A stretch of DNA of 64,000 bases from Massilia mucilaginosa. GTDB taxonomy: Bacteria > Pseudomonadota > Gammaproteobacteria > Burkholderiales > Burkholderiaceae_D. Shown here piece after piece: positions 43,447 through 51,112 of this stretch; within the stretch, counting starts at the first letter, position 1; every line of letters begins with the position of its first letter. The notes under the pieces are model-generated. The model had not been told where the DNA came from, made no database searches, and saw only the letters and a program-made list of their open reading frames with translations. The position numbers were made by a program, and so were the translations under genes. Location: the NCBI RefSeq assembly GCF_011682145.1, contig NZ_WHJH01000026.1, positions 1-64,000 of the forward strand, in the 5' to 3' direction.

Positions 43447-43513
43447 TCGTCGTTCCCGGCCTCGGCGGCCCCCTTGGCGGGAAGGACGGTTTGGAAGCTA
43501 GCGGGAACGACGA
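43447..43513. repeat. Palindrome TCGTCGTTCCC/GGGAACGACGA
   Basis: Perfect 11-bp arms at 43447-43457 and 43503-43513, with a GC-rich interior containing a degenerate GGCGGGAAGGACGG core. A diverged member of the REP-like family at 24919 and 41832, between the convergent sbcB and pyrF genes. Confidence 0.75.
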
Positions 43514-43514
43514 T

Positions 43515-44333
43515 CTAGCGATACAAATTGATCGCGTCGCGCGTCTCGGTCGCCACCCGGCGCGCAGCCGCGGCGAAATCCTCGCTCCCCTGCGGCGCCG
43601 CATACAAAATCGCGCGCGAGGAGTTGATCATCATGCCGGCGCCGCCAGCCGTGCGGCCCGACCTGACGGTCGCTTCCACATCCCCACCCTGGGCACCCAC
43701 GCCCGGCACCAGCAGCGGCATCTCGCCCACGATCGCCCGCACCTGCGCCAGTTCTTCCGGAAAGGTCGCTCCCACCACCAGCGCGCACTGCCCGTTCTTG
43801 TTCCACTTGTCGGCCACCATGCGCGCCACATGCTGGTACAGCGGCTTGCCGTCGGCCATCAGGAACTGCAGATCCGATCCGCCCGGATTGGACGTGCGGC
43901 ACAGCACGATGGCGCCGCGGTCGGTCCATTCCATGTACGGCTCGACCGAATCGAAACCCATGTAGGGGTTGACCGTCACCGCATCGGCCCCATAGCGGTC
44001 GAACGCTTCGCGCGCGTACTGGCGCGCGGTGGCGCCGATGTCGCCGCGCTTGGCGTCGAGAATCAGGGGGATGTGCGGATAATGCTGGCGCGCATAGGCG
44101 CAAATGCGCTCGAGCTGCCCCTCCGCGCCCAGCGCGGCAAAGTAAGCGATCTGCGGCTTGAAGGAACAGGCCAGGTCCGCCGTGGCGTCGATGATTTCCT
44201 TGCAAAACAGGTAAATCGGGTCCGGCTCGTTTGCCAGTTGCGCCGGGAAACGCGACAGGTCGGGGTCCAGGCCCACGCACAGCAGGGAGTTGTTGGTGGT
44301 CCAGGCGGCGGACAGCTTGTTGATAAAGTTCAC
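43515..44333 (-). CDS. pyrF: Orotidine 5'-phosphate decarboxylase (type 2)
   Basis: A 272-residue enzyme starting at GTG 44333 ([19 protein letters not shown]), with GAGG seven bases upstream. Active-site residues lie in [20 protein letters not shown] (Lys and Asp of the DAKRGDI motif). The fold is completed by [34 protein letters not shown] and [17 protein letters not shown]. It makes UMP from OMP, the last step of pyrimidine synthesis. The longer 272-residue form is the type 2 family usual in betaproteobacteria. Divergent from lemA. Confidence 0.96.
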   Translation of the reverse strand: MNFINKLSAAWTTNNSLLCVGLDPDLSRFPAQLANEPDPIYLFCKEIIDATADLACSFKPQIAYFAALGAEGQLERICAYARQHYPHIPLILDAKRGDIGATARQYAREAFDRYGADAVTVNPYMGFDSVEPYMEWTDRGAIVLCRTSNPGGSDLQFLMADGKPLYQHVARMVADKWNKNGQCALVVGATFPEELAQVRAIVGEMPLLVPGVGAQGGDVEATVRSGRTAGGAGMMINSSRAILYAAPQGSEDFAAAARRVATETRDAINLYR

Positions 44334-44481
44334 AGGACAGCCTCGTAGTCGATTACAAACCCGCCATTGTAACCTTCCCCTTCCCCTCCCCGCCCGCCGC
44401 CACGCACGTTTGAAAAGTCGTCTTGTTGGCATTTAGGGTATATTTTTGACCATTCGACAACTTGCTACGGACGGAAATACC

Positions 44482-45093
44482 ATGACAAACAATGCATTCG
44501 CACGCTGCGCACGGGTGTTGCTGACCCTGGCACTGACAGGAACACTCCTGTCCGGCTGCGGCTACAACGAGTTCCAGACCAAGGATGAAGCCACCAAAGC
44601 AGCCTGGGGCGAAGTCGTCAACCAGTACCAGCGCCGCGCCGACCTGATTCCGAATCTGGTCAACACGGTCAAGGGTTACGCCAACCACGAAAAAGAAACG
44701 CTGGAATCGGTCACGCGCGCGCGCGCCGCCGCCACCAGCATCCAGGTCACGCCCGAGGTGCTCAACGATCCGGAAGCGTTCAAGAAATTCCAGCAGGCCC
44801 AGGGCGAGCTGTCCGGCGCCCTGTCGCGCCTGATGGTGGTAGCCGAGAAATATCCCGACCTGAAGGCCGACGCCAGCTTCCGCGACCTGCAGTCGCAACT
44901 GGAAGGCACCGAGAACCGCATTACCGTCGCGCGCCAGCGTTACATCGTCACGGTGCAGGATTACAACGTTCAGGTACGCAAGTTCCCGACCAACCTGACC
45001 GCGATGATGTTCGGCTATGAAACCAAGCCGTCGTTCACTGTCGAAAACGAAAAGGCGATTTCGACCGCCCCGGCCGTGAACTTTGGCAAGTAA
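44482..45093 (+). CDS. LemA family lipoprotein
   Basis: A 203-residue LemA protein from the ATG at 44482. The lipobox LSGCG gives lipidation at the Cys near residue 28. The conserved helical core has AWGEVVNQYQRRADLIPNLV, NTVKGYANHEKETLESVTRA and RFSV-like helices up to RYIVTVQDYNVQVRKFPTNL. LemA proteins are membrane-anchored four-helix bundles of unknown role, usually next to TPM-domain proteins, as here (two follow within five bases). First gene of a three-gene operon. Confidence 0.94.
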   Translation: MTNNAFARCARVLLTLALTGTLLSGCGYNEFQTKDEATKAAWGEVVNQYQRRADLIPNLVNTVKGYANHEKETLESVTRARAAATSIQVTPEVLNDPEAFKKFQQAQGELSGALSRLMVVAEKYPDLKADASFRDLQSQLEGTENRITVARQRYIVTVQDYNVQVRKFPTNLTAMMFGYETKPSFTVENEKAISTAPAVNFGK

Positions 45094-45097
45094 GCCG

Positions 45098-45889
45098 ATG
45101 AAGCTGCTGCGTTATCTCTGGCTGCTGGCCCTGGCGTTCGGCCTGGGCCTCGGCGCCACCGCGCATGCCCAGCTGGCGCCGGTGCCGACCCTGAGCACCC
45201 ATGTCACCGACCAGGCCGGCATGCTGAGCGCGGAACAGCGCGCCAAACTGGAAGCCGTGCTGACGGATTACGAAAGCAAGACCGGCAGCCAGATCGCGGT
45301 GCTGCTGGTCAAGACGACGGCGCCGGAACAGATCGAGCAGTACAGCATCCGCGTGACCGATGCCTGGAAGCTCGGCCGCAAGGGCGTCGACGACGGCGTG
45401 CTGCTGGTGGTGGCGCCCGACAATCCGCCGGCCCTGCGGCGCTTGCGCATCGAGGCCGGGCGTGGCGTGCAAGGCGTGCTGACCGATGCGCAATCGAAGC
45501 GCATCTTGCAGGATGTGATCGCTCCGCATTTCCAGCAGAAACAGTTTTATGACGGCCTGGTGGCCGGCGTGGGCGCGATTGCGACCCTGCTCAACGCCGA
45601 GCAGTTCCCGGCACCGCCTCAGGCACAGCGCCCGGCGCAGGAGTCGGGCGGCGGCGGCATGCTGGTGCCGCTGATCCTGTTCGGCGCCATTGCGCTGGCA
45701 TCGATGCTGCGGCCGCGCCGTTCGCGCCTGGGCAGCGGCGGCTGGAGCAGCGGTGCGACCGGCTTCATCATCGGCAGCGCGCTTGGCGGCCTTGGCCGTG
45801 GCGGCGGTGGCGGCGGTGGTTTTTCCGGCGGCGGGTTTTCCGGCGGCGGCGGCAGTTTTGACGGCGGCGGCGCCTCGGGAGATTGGTAA
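45098..45889 (+). CDS. TPM domain protein, YgcG family
   Basis: A 263-residue exported membrane protein: signal peptide MKLLRYLWLLALAFGLGLGA cleaved near AHA. The TPM domain (about 35-165) has THVTDQAGMLSAEQRAKLEA and DDGVLLVVAPDNPPALRRLR. One membrane helix follows (LVPLILFGAIALASML), then a Gly/Ser-rich tail (GGGFSGGGFSGGG type). TPM proteins have a phosphatase-like fold; in plants the family helps photosystem II repair. The start at 45098 is five bases after lemA. The stop overlaps the next start (TAATG). Confidence 0.92.
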   Translation: MKLLRYLWLLALAFGLGLGATAHAQLAPVPTLSTHVTDQAGMLSAEQRAKLEAVLTDYESKTGSQIAVLLVKTTAPEQIEQYSIRVTDAWKLGRKGVDDGVLLVVAPDNPPALRRLRIEAGRGVQGVLTDAQSKRILQDVIAPHFQQKQFYDGLVAGVGAIATLLNAEQFPAPPQAQRPAQESGGGGMLVPLILFGAIALASMLRPRRSRLGSGGWSSGATGFIIGSALGGLGRGGGGGGGFSGGGFSGGGGSFDGGGASGDW

Positions 45890-46428
45890 TGAGTCAGTCC
45901 GCCACATCGACAAGCGCTTCGCGCCTGGCGCCTCGCGCAGCGCGTATCTGGCGCCACTGGCGCAGCACGCAGGCAAAAGGCCGCCGCGCGTTTCCGCCGG
46001 AAACGCTGGACGCGATCGGCAAGGCCATCACGGCCGGCGAACAAACCCATCGCAGCGAACTGCGCCTGATCGTCGAGACCGGCATGCCGTTCGACGCCTT
46101 GTGGGCCGGCATGGGCATCCGCGAACGCGCGATTGCCTTGTTTGCGGAATATGGCATCTGGGATACGGAAGACAATTGCGGCGTGCTGGTCTACGTGAAC
46201 CTGGCCGAGCATAAGGTCGAAATCGTGACCGACCGCAACGTCGGGCGCAAGATCGACAATATCGTCTGGAAACGCATTTGCGCGACGATGACGCAGGGCT
46301 TTGCGCGTGGCGAATTCCATGCCGCCACCCTCGCTGCATTGGAGCAAGTCAACGCTTTGCTGGCCGAACACTTTCCGGCCAATGGCGTGCGCGCCAATGA
46401 GTTGCCGGATCGCCCCATCATGCTGTGA
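45889..46428 (+). CDS. TPM domain protein without signal peptide
   Basis: A 179-residue protein from the ATG at 45889, coupled to the upstream TPM gene (TAATG overlap). RIWRHWRSTQAKGRRAFPPE leads into a TPM-type domain: IVETGMPFDALWAGMGIRER, WDTEDNCGVLVYVNLAEHKV, and EIVTDRNVGRKIDNIVWKRI. No signal peptide or membrane helix, so this paralogue is cytoplasmic, facing the membrane-anchored pair. The LemA-TPM-TPM order is common in betaproteobacteria. Reaction unknown. Confidence 0.9.
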   Translation: MSQSATSTSASRLAPRAARIWRHWRSTQAKGRRAFPPETLDAIGKAITAGEQTHRSELRLIVETGMPFDALWAGMGIRERAIALFAEYGIWDTEDNCGVLVYVNLAEHKVEIVTDRNVGRKIDNIVWKRICATMTQGFARGEFHAATLAALEQVNALLAEHFPANGVRANELPDRPIML

Positions 46429-46504
46429 CGCAGCGCAAAAAACCCGCCGCCGGGCGCGCTGTGTGGTTAAAATTCGCTATTCCGCACCACATTGAAAGCA
46501 ATAC

Positions 46505-47269
46505 ATGAGACTTGAGCAAAAAGTAGCGATCGTCACCGGCGCCACGCAAGGCATCGGCCTGGCCTGCGCCCAGCGTCTGGTGAAGGAAGGCGCGCGCGTG
46601 ATGCTGGTCGATATCAAGGCCGACGGCGCCGCCGCGGCCGAGGCGCTTGGCGAGAACGCCCGCTTCTTTGCCGCCGACGTCAGCCAGAAGGCCGATGTCG
46701 ACGCCATGATCGCCGCGACCGTGACCGCCTTCGGCCGCATCGATGTGCTGGTCAACAACGCCGGCGTGACGCACGCCGCCGATTTCCTCGACCTGACCGA
46801 AGACGATTTCGACCGCGTGATGCGGATCAACCTCAAATCGATGTTCCTGTGCGGCCAGGCTGCCGCGCGCCACATGGTGAGCCAGCAGCACGGCTGCATC
46901 ATCAATATGTCGAGCGTCAATTCGGAAGTGGCGATCGCCAACCAGGTGCCGTACGTGGTGTCCAAGGGCGGCATCAACCAGCTGACCAAGGTGATGGCGC
47001 TGAACCTGGCCGGCTACGGCATTCGCGTCAACGGCATCGGCCCCGGCACCATCCTGACCGAACTGGCCAAGAAAGCCGTGCTGGGCAGCCCGGAAGCGCG
47101 CAACACGATCCTGTCGCGCACGCCGCTGGGACGCTGCGGCGAGCCGGACGAAATCGCCTCGGTGGTGGTGTTCCTGGCCAGCGACGACGCTTCCTACATG
47201 ACCGGCCAGACCATGTATGTCGATGGTGGCCGCCTCGCCCTCAACTACACGGTCCCGGTGAAGGAATGA
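46505..47269 (+). CDS. SDR family oxidoreductase
   Basis: A 254-residue classical short-chain dehydrogenase: cofactor loop VTGATQGIGLACAQRLVKEG, NNAGVTH, catalytic Ser in IINMSSVNSEVAIANQVPYV, and YVVSKGG with the Tyr-x3-Lys pair. ASDDASYMTGQTMYVDGG is the usual C-terminus. Similar to glucose 1-dehydrogenase or 3-oxoacyl-ACP reductase, but substrate cannot be set. Its stop overlaps the ohrR start (ATGA), so it belongs to the peroxide-stress operon and may reduce carbonyl products. Confidence 0.92.
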   Translation: MRLEQKVAIVTGATQGIGLACAQRLVKEGARVMLVDIKADGAAAAEALGENARFFAADVSQKADVDAMIAATVTAFGRIDVLVNNAGVTHAADFLDLTEDDFDRVMRINLKSMFLCGQAAARHMVSQQHGCIINMSSVNSEVAIANQVPYVVSKGGINQLTKVMALNLAGYGIRVNGIGPGTILTELAKKAVLGSPEARNTILSRTPLGRCGEPDEIASVVVFLASDDASYMTGQTMYVDGGRLALNYTVPVKE

Positions 47270-47742
47270 GCCAAACCAAACAGCCGCTGCCGGCAGGGAT
47301 CAACATGCTGGCGCTGGAAAACCAGTTCTGCTTCGCACTGTATTCGGCCTCGCACGCGATGACCAAGACCTACAAGCCGATGCTCGACCGGCTTGGCCTG
47401 ACCTACCCGCAATACCTGGTGATGCTGGTGCTGTGGGAACAGGATGCGATCCTGGTCAAGGATATCGGGGCGCGCCTGTTTCTCGATTCGGGCACGCTCA
47501 CGCCGCTGCTCAAGCGCCTGGAAGCGAACGGCCTGCTCTCGCGCAACCGCGATCCGCATGACGAGCGCCAGGTGCGCATCGTGCTGACCGCGCAAGGGCA
47601 GGCGCTGCGGGTCCAGGCCGAAGCGATCCCGGAACAGGTGCTGTGCGCCAGCGGCCAGGAACTGGCCGCGCTGGGACGCATGCGCAGCGAGCTGTCGGGC
47701 GTGCGCGACGACCTGTTCAAGGCGATGGAAGACCACGACTGA
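47266..47742 (+). CDS. ohrR: MarR family organic-hydroperoxide sensor OhrR (2-Cys type)
   Basis: A 158-residue MarR regulator. The reactive Cys22 ([15 protein letters not shown]) and a second Cys127 ([10 protein letters not shown]) are at the same positions as in Xanthomonas OhrR, so oxidation should form a disulfide and release DNA. The winged helix has [20 protein letters not shown] and [20 protein letters not shown]. Coupled to the SDR gene by ATGA overlap. Its target is probably the operator at 47803-47815 before ohr, 61 bp downstream of its own stop. Confidence 0.93.
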   Translation: MSQTKQPLPAGINMLALENQFCFALYSASHAMTKTYKPMLDRLGLTYPQYLVMLVLWEQDAILVKDIGARLFLDSGTLTPLLKRLEANGLLSRNRDPHDERQVRIVLTAQGQALRVQAEAIPEQVLCASGQELAALGRMRSELSGVRDDLFKAMEDHD

Positions 47743-47796
47743 TTGCACGGCGGGGCACGTCCCCGCCCTTCGCATCAACAAATTCGAATAAAACGA

Positions 47797-47825
47797 TTGC
47801 ACACAATTGAATTGTTCGCTATAGT
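47797..47825 (+). promoter_or_regulatory. ohr promoter with OhrR operator in the spacer
   Basis: TTGCAC (47797-47802) and TATAGT (47820-47825) are separated by exactly 17 bp. The spacer contains ACAATTGAATTGT (47803-47815), a perfect inverted repeat that fits the known OhrR box ACAATT-n-AATTGT. Repressor bound here would block RNA polymerase directly. The start codon of ohr is about 42 bp downstream of the predicted transcription start. Confidence 0.85.
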
Positions 47826-47873
47826 TCTCTCATCGGCACAGCGTTGCCGCCCCAACCCAACCAAGGAGTCACC

Positions 47874-48296
47874 ATGCAAGTTCTCTACACAGCACACGCA
47901 ACAGCAACCGGTGGTCGCGATGGCCGCGCCGTTTCCGATGACAAAGTCCTGGATGTCAAACTGTCGACGCCGAAGGCGCTGGGCGGCGCGGGTGGCGCCG
48001 GCACCAATCCCGAGCAACTGTTCGCGGCAGGCTATGCGGCGTGCTTCCTGTCCGCACTGAAACTGGTCAGCGGCGCGCTGAAGACCCCGGTTCCAGCGGA
48101 CACCAGCATCGACGCATCGGTCGGCGTTGGCCCGAACGACAAAGGCGGCTTCGGCCTGACCATCAAGCTGGTGGTCAACACCCCCGGCATGGACCAGGCG
48201 ACGGCCCAGGCAGCGGTGAACAAGGCGCATGAAGTCTGCCCTTACTCGAACGCAACACGCGGCAATATCGACGTCGACCTGAGCGTCACCGTCTGA
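47874..48296 (+). CDS. ohr: Organic hydroperoxide resistance protein (peroxidase)
   Basis: A 140-residue OsmC/Ohr-type thiol peroxidase from the ATG at 47874, with AAGGAG upstream. The two catalytic cysteines lie in LFAAGYAACFLSALKLV and HEVCPYSNATRGN. NPEQLFAAGYAACF is the family signature. It reduces alkyl and lipid hydroperoxides with a dihydrolipoyl reductant. It is preceded by its repressor gene and an OhrR operator and ends before a strong terminator at 48420. A full regulon in about 1.8 kb. Confidence 0.97.
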   Translation: MQVLYTAHATATGGRDGRAVSDDKVLDVKLSTPKALGGAGGAGTNPEQLFAAGYAACFLSALKLVSGALKTPVPADTSIDASVGVGPNDKGGFGLTIKLVVNTPGMDQATAQAAVNKAHEVCPYSNATRGNIDVDLSVTV

Positions 48297-48419
48297 GGCG
48301 ACCGCAACAGATATAAGACAGGCGTATGTCTGGTATCCAAAATGGCAATTAGACATATAAGTCCCCGCACCGCATAATTGCACCTGTCTCCACTATCTTC
48401 CTCCAAGAAAATAGTTTGA

Positions 48420-48448
48420 AGCCCGCTTTCATCAGCGGGCTTTTTTTT
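48420..48448 (+). terminator. Rho-independent terminator after ohr
   Basis: AGCCCGCT (48420-48427) and AGCGGGCT (48434-48441) with a six-base loop, followed by a run of eight T residues. Confidence 0.9.
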
Positions 48449-48564
48449 GCCTGTTCGAACAGTGCGCAAACGGCACTCGATGCCGCCCGACACTTTTCTC
48501 ATTGTTTTCCCACATTGTTGCGCAGTGTCATAGCTGGGTAACATTCCCTGCCTATACTTGCTTC

Positions 48565-48698
48565 ATCTGCTGTACACGTAACCGATATGCGTGACTGGCA
48601 GCCAGGTGTGCCGACCCAGAGGGCGGCACACCACTCCGAATTGACGATCTCTTGGCCCGATCTTGGGTTTAGCCCGCTCCCACAAGCGGGCTTTTTTT
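48565..48698 (+). ncRNA. Candidate small RNA ending at a strong terminator
   Basis: TATACT at 48553-48558 could be a -10 box, placing the start near 48565. The transcript would contain a perfect stem GGTGTGCCG (48605-48613)/CGGCACACC (48624-48632) and end at the terminator 48671-48698. No protein-coding frame with a ribosome site is seen between the two terminators at 48420 and 48671. A free-standing promoter, stem and terminator between genes is the usual look of an sRNA. I do not recognise a known RNA family, and the -35 box is weak. Confidence 0.4.
48671..48698 (+). terminator. Rho-independent terminator (sRNA candidate)
   Basis: AGCCCGCT (48671-48678) and AGCGGGCT (48685-48692) with a six-base loop and a T7 tail. 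The stem arms are identical to those of the terminator at 48420. Confidence 0.9.
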
Positions 48699-48838
48699 GG
48701 CGCAACACTTTTCCCTGTTCCTTTGACTAGAACTTGCAAAAAGATGACGCAAAGGCTTGAAGCTGGCGCCCATTCATCTATCATGAAGTTCCTCGAGCTT
48801 TTTTCATAACCATTGGCCAGCCAAGCGGAGCGATAAGA

Positions 48839-49165
48839 ATGAGCGAATATGTCCTAGATGCACTATCCGAGCCACTTTATCAACAGGCAAACGCCAGCCG
48901 CCGCCAGCGCCACACCCCGGACGACACGCTCGTCCTTACCGAGCTCAATCCCGACACGGTTGTCGACCACCTCGATAGCGATAATGCCCCGGTCGAACTG
49001 ATCACCTTCGGCACGGTGCGAGAGACTTGCCCGAATTGCAATCATACCCACCTCAAGCTGGTCTTGCGCCAGCGTGCCGTCCGCGTGGCCCATCTGTTCT
49101 GTGCCGAATGCCAAGCCTGCTTTGATGCGCGCTACCCCAACGGCGCGCCCGCACTGACGATCTGA
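48839..49165 (+). CDS. Zinc-ribbon hypothetical protein
   Basis: A 108-residue protein starting MSEYVLDALSEPLYQQANAS after a GGAG site at good spacing. A central acidic region (LNPDTVVDHLDSDNAPVELI) is followed by a four-Cys zinc-binding pattern: ETCPNCNHTHLKLVLRQRAV then FCAECQACFDARYPNGAP. Ribbon proteins of this size may bind nucleic acids or act as adaptors. No named family is recognised. Follows the sRNA candidate by 140 bp. Confidence 0.8.
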   Translation: MSEYVLDALSEPLYQQANASRRQRHTPDDTLVLTELNPDTVVDHLDSDNAPVELITFGTVRETCPNCNHTHLKLVLRQRAVRVAHLFCAECQACFDARYPNGAPALTI

Positions 49166-49265
49166 GCGCGTTATCGGACACACAACTCGGGCAAACAACA
49201 TGCCGGCCGCGCACGCGCGGCGGCCGGCATGGTAAGGTGGCGGTTTTCCCTCACGCCCCCCTGTC

Positions 49266-49658
49266 ATGTCCGCCCTGCTTTCCCTGCTTGTTCTCGATGA
49301 ACGCCTGCGCAAATTGCGCTACGGCACCGCGATCGCGATCTACGCCGCCATTCTCATCATGGGTTCCCTGCCTGGTGCGCGCGCCGAGATCGGCACTGTG
49401 GCGTCCGGCATCGTGCTGCACTCGCTGGCCTACGGCACCATTACCTTCCTCTTGTTCACCGGCAGCCTGGGCAGTGCACGCGAACGCGCCATCAAATCGG
49501 TGCTGACCGTGATGGTCATGGGCGCGCTGGACGAACTCGTGCAGAGTTTTTTACCGTACCGCACAGGCGCGCTCGGCGACTGGATGGTCGATTGCAACGC
49601 CGCACTCGTCACCGCCGGCCTGCTCTGGGCATTTCTGCCGCAAGCGCGTTCCCGCTAG
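49266..49658 (+). CDS. VanZ-like membrane protein
   Basis: A 130-residue protein with four hydrophobic segments. IYAAILIMGSLPGARAEIGT begins the domain, HSLAYGTITFLLFTGSLG carries the conserved His region, and ALDELVQSFLPYRTGALGDW with DWMVDCNAALVTAGLLWAF is the VanZ signature (D-E-x-x-Q...R...D...N). VanZ-like proteins are linked to low-level teicoplanin resistance and cell-envelope lipids, but the biochemical role is unsettled. Its 3' end is opposed by a small antisense frame (49551-49835). Confidence 0.85.
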   Translation: MSALLSLLVLDERLRKLRYGTAIAIYAAILIMGSLPGARAEIGTVASGIVLHSLAYGTITFLLFTGSLGSARERAIKSVLTVMVMGALDELVQSFLPYRTGALGDWMVDCNAALVTAGLLWAFLPQARSR

Positions 49659-49835
49659 CGCCGCCGCGCCGGGCGCGGCATCGCCAGCGCCAGCGCCAGC
49701 GTCATGCGCGTGCGCCTCGCGCATGAGGCGCCGCACCGCCTGTTCCGCGCGATGATGCTCGCGCAGGCTGGTGACGCTCGACTCCATCGAAGCGACCAGG
49801 TCGGTGATCAGGCTGGAAAGTGAAGTGGCAGGCAT
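49551..49835 (-). CDS. Doubtful small hypothetical protein antisense to VanZ end
   Basis: A 94-codon frame starting MPATSLSSLITDLVASMESS. A helical EHHRAEQAVRRLMREAHAHD follows, and the last about 36 residues lie antisense to the VanZ gene and look random. The first 45 residues could be a real helical protein with a shorter 3' end lost to mutation. The ribosome site is weak (GAGAG). The remaining stretch 49836-50095 has no gene. Confidence 0.25.
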   Translation of the reverse strand: MPATSLSSLITDLVASMESSVTSLREHHRAEQAVRRLMREAHAHDAGAGAGDAAPGAAALAGTRLRQKCPEQAGGDECGVAIDHPVAERACAVR

Positions 49836-50095
49836 GGAAAACTCTCAAAAATTTCAGTAGGAAAATTATTGCCCGTTCAAAGCTGCGGGCATTTGCGCTG
49901 TATCAAGCGCGCACTGCGCTGTTTTTGCGCCATCGCCGTACTCTCCGAAAAATTCAAGACAATCTGCTCATTGTTTGACCTGTGTCAAAAGGCATATGAA
50001 TGCATGGGAACGTTAGTCGAAACGCCCGCTCTTACCCCAGTGGCACGCGGCATTGTCACGCACACAAGGAAGACACCCAACCAAAGGAGTTGATC

Positions 50096-50869
50096 ATGAA
50101 GCGTATCGAACAAAGCGTGCTCTTGGCGGGCTTGCTGGCCCTGGCGGCCTGCAGTTCCACCGGCATGAACGGCAGCGACACGGCCAGCGGGACGAGCGGC
50201 ACCAGCGCAGACACCTCGGCAAGCACCGCATCGACCGGAAGCGGCACGACCGGCAGCGGCGGCGCGGCCGCTAGCGCAGGAAGCGGCGGCAGCGGTGGCG
50301 CGGCAACGGGCGGCAGCGGCCAGACCAGCGCCAGCGGCGGCAGCGGAAGCATGGCGGGCACCGGCACGGGCAGCAGTACAGGCAGCATGGGCACGGGCGG
50401 CTCGACCTCGACTGGAAGCACGATGGGCAGCGGCAGTTCCACGTCGGCCGCGAGCGGCAGCGGCATGGCGGGCTCGGGGAGCTCAGGCAGCGCCACCGGC
50501 ACCGGCATGGACAGCTCCATGGCGGGCGCGGGCAGCTCCACTGCGACGGGCAGCGCCCAGTCGGGCGGCAGCATGGCCAGTGGAACCAGCGCGTCCGGCG
50601 CGCCGGGCGGAACGCCCAACAGCACCGTGAGCAAGATCGAAGTCGTACCGCGTCAGGCCAGCGGGACCGCAGGCACCGGAGGCGCGGTTGGCGGCACCGG
50701 CAGCGCCGGCAGCACCGGCACCAGCGGCGGCACCATGAGCGGTGACCGCGTCTACCGCATTACCCTGAAAATGGACGATGGTGCGACCCGGGTCGTCACA
50801 CAGGAAACGGCGCCATCGTTCGCCACCGGCGACCGCGTGCGCATGTCGGGTGGCGCAATCGAGCGTTAG
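50096..50869 (+). CDS. Ser/Gly/Thr-rich low-complexity lipoprotein with C-terminal SH3-like tail
   Basis: A 257-residue lipoprotein: MKRIEQSVLLAGLLALAACS with lipobox LAAC. About 150 residues of Ser/Gly/Thr/Ala repeats follow (GSGGSGGAATGGSG style). A short folded C-terminus reads KIEVVPRQASGTAGTGG, then DRVYRITLKMDDGATRVVTQ and FATGDRVRMSGGAIER. The tail resembles the beta-barrel end of Rcp/SlyB-type outer-membrane lipoproteins (YRITV-x-MDDG...GDRV). Strong AAAGGAGTTGATC ribosome site. Likely an outer-membrane or periplasmic spacer protein. The low-complexity part is prone to slippage. Confidence 0.85.
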   Translation: MKRIEQSVLLAGLLALAACSSTGMNGSDTASGTSGTSADTSASTASTGSGTTGSGGAAASAGSGGSGGAATGGSGQTSASGGSGSMAGTGTGSSTGSMGTGGSTSTGSTMGSGSSTSAASGSGMAGSGSSGSATGTGMDSSMAGAGSSTATGSAQSGGSMASGTSASGAPGGTPNSTVSKIEVVPRQASGTAGTGGAVGGTGSAGSTGTSGGTMSGDRVYRITLKMDDGATRVVTQETAPSFATGDRVRMSGGAIER

Positions 50870-50929
50870 TAACGCCCGGTAGCGGGGGCTGGCGCTTGGC
50901 TGGCCTTCCTGTCGGCAATGCTGTCGCCG

Positions 50930-51001
50930 CTGGCGCACTGTGGACGCTAGCCTCTGGCGCACTTTGGACGCTAGCCGCTGGCGCGCTGTGGCCGCTGAAC
51001 G
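50930..51001 (+). repeat. Three 24-bp tandem repeats
   Basis: CTGGCGCACTGTGGACGCTA (start of unit 1 at 50930), a near-identical second unit from 50954 (TTTGGACG instead of TGTGGACG), and a diverged third from 50978. They lie between the lipoprotein and the convergent glycosyltransferase/mutase gene, in non-coding DNA. Confidence 0.8.
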
Positions 51002-51112
51002 GTTTGCCCACCAAGATGCGGTATTCGCGGACACCTTTGACCATCAGGCAACATCAGCGCACCAGAACATGCGTGCGCAGGATGTCAACGATGCCCGCTC
51101 GGATCACTCCGA

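Noticed and set aside
48420-48698. Attenuator or riboswitch for the zinc-ribbon gene
   Set aside because: The second terminator is 140 bp upstream of that gene and no alternative antiterminator pairing could be seen; sRNA is the simpler reading.
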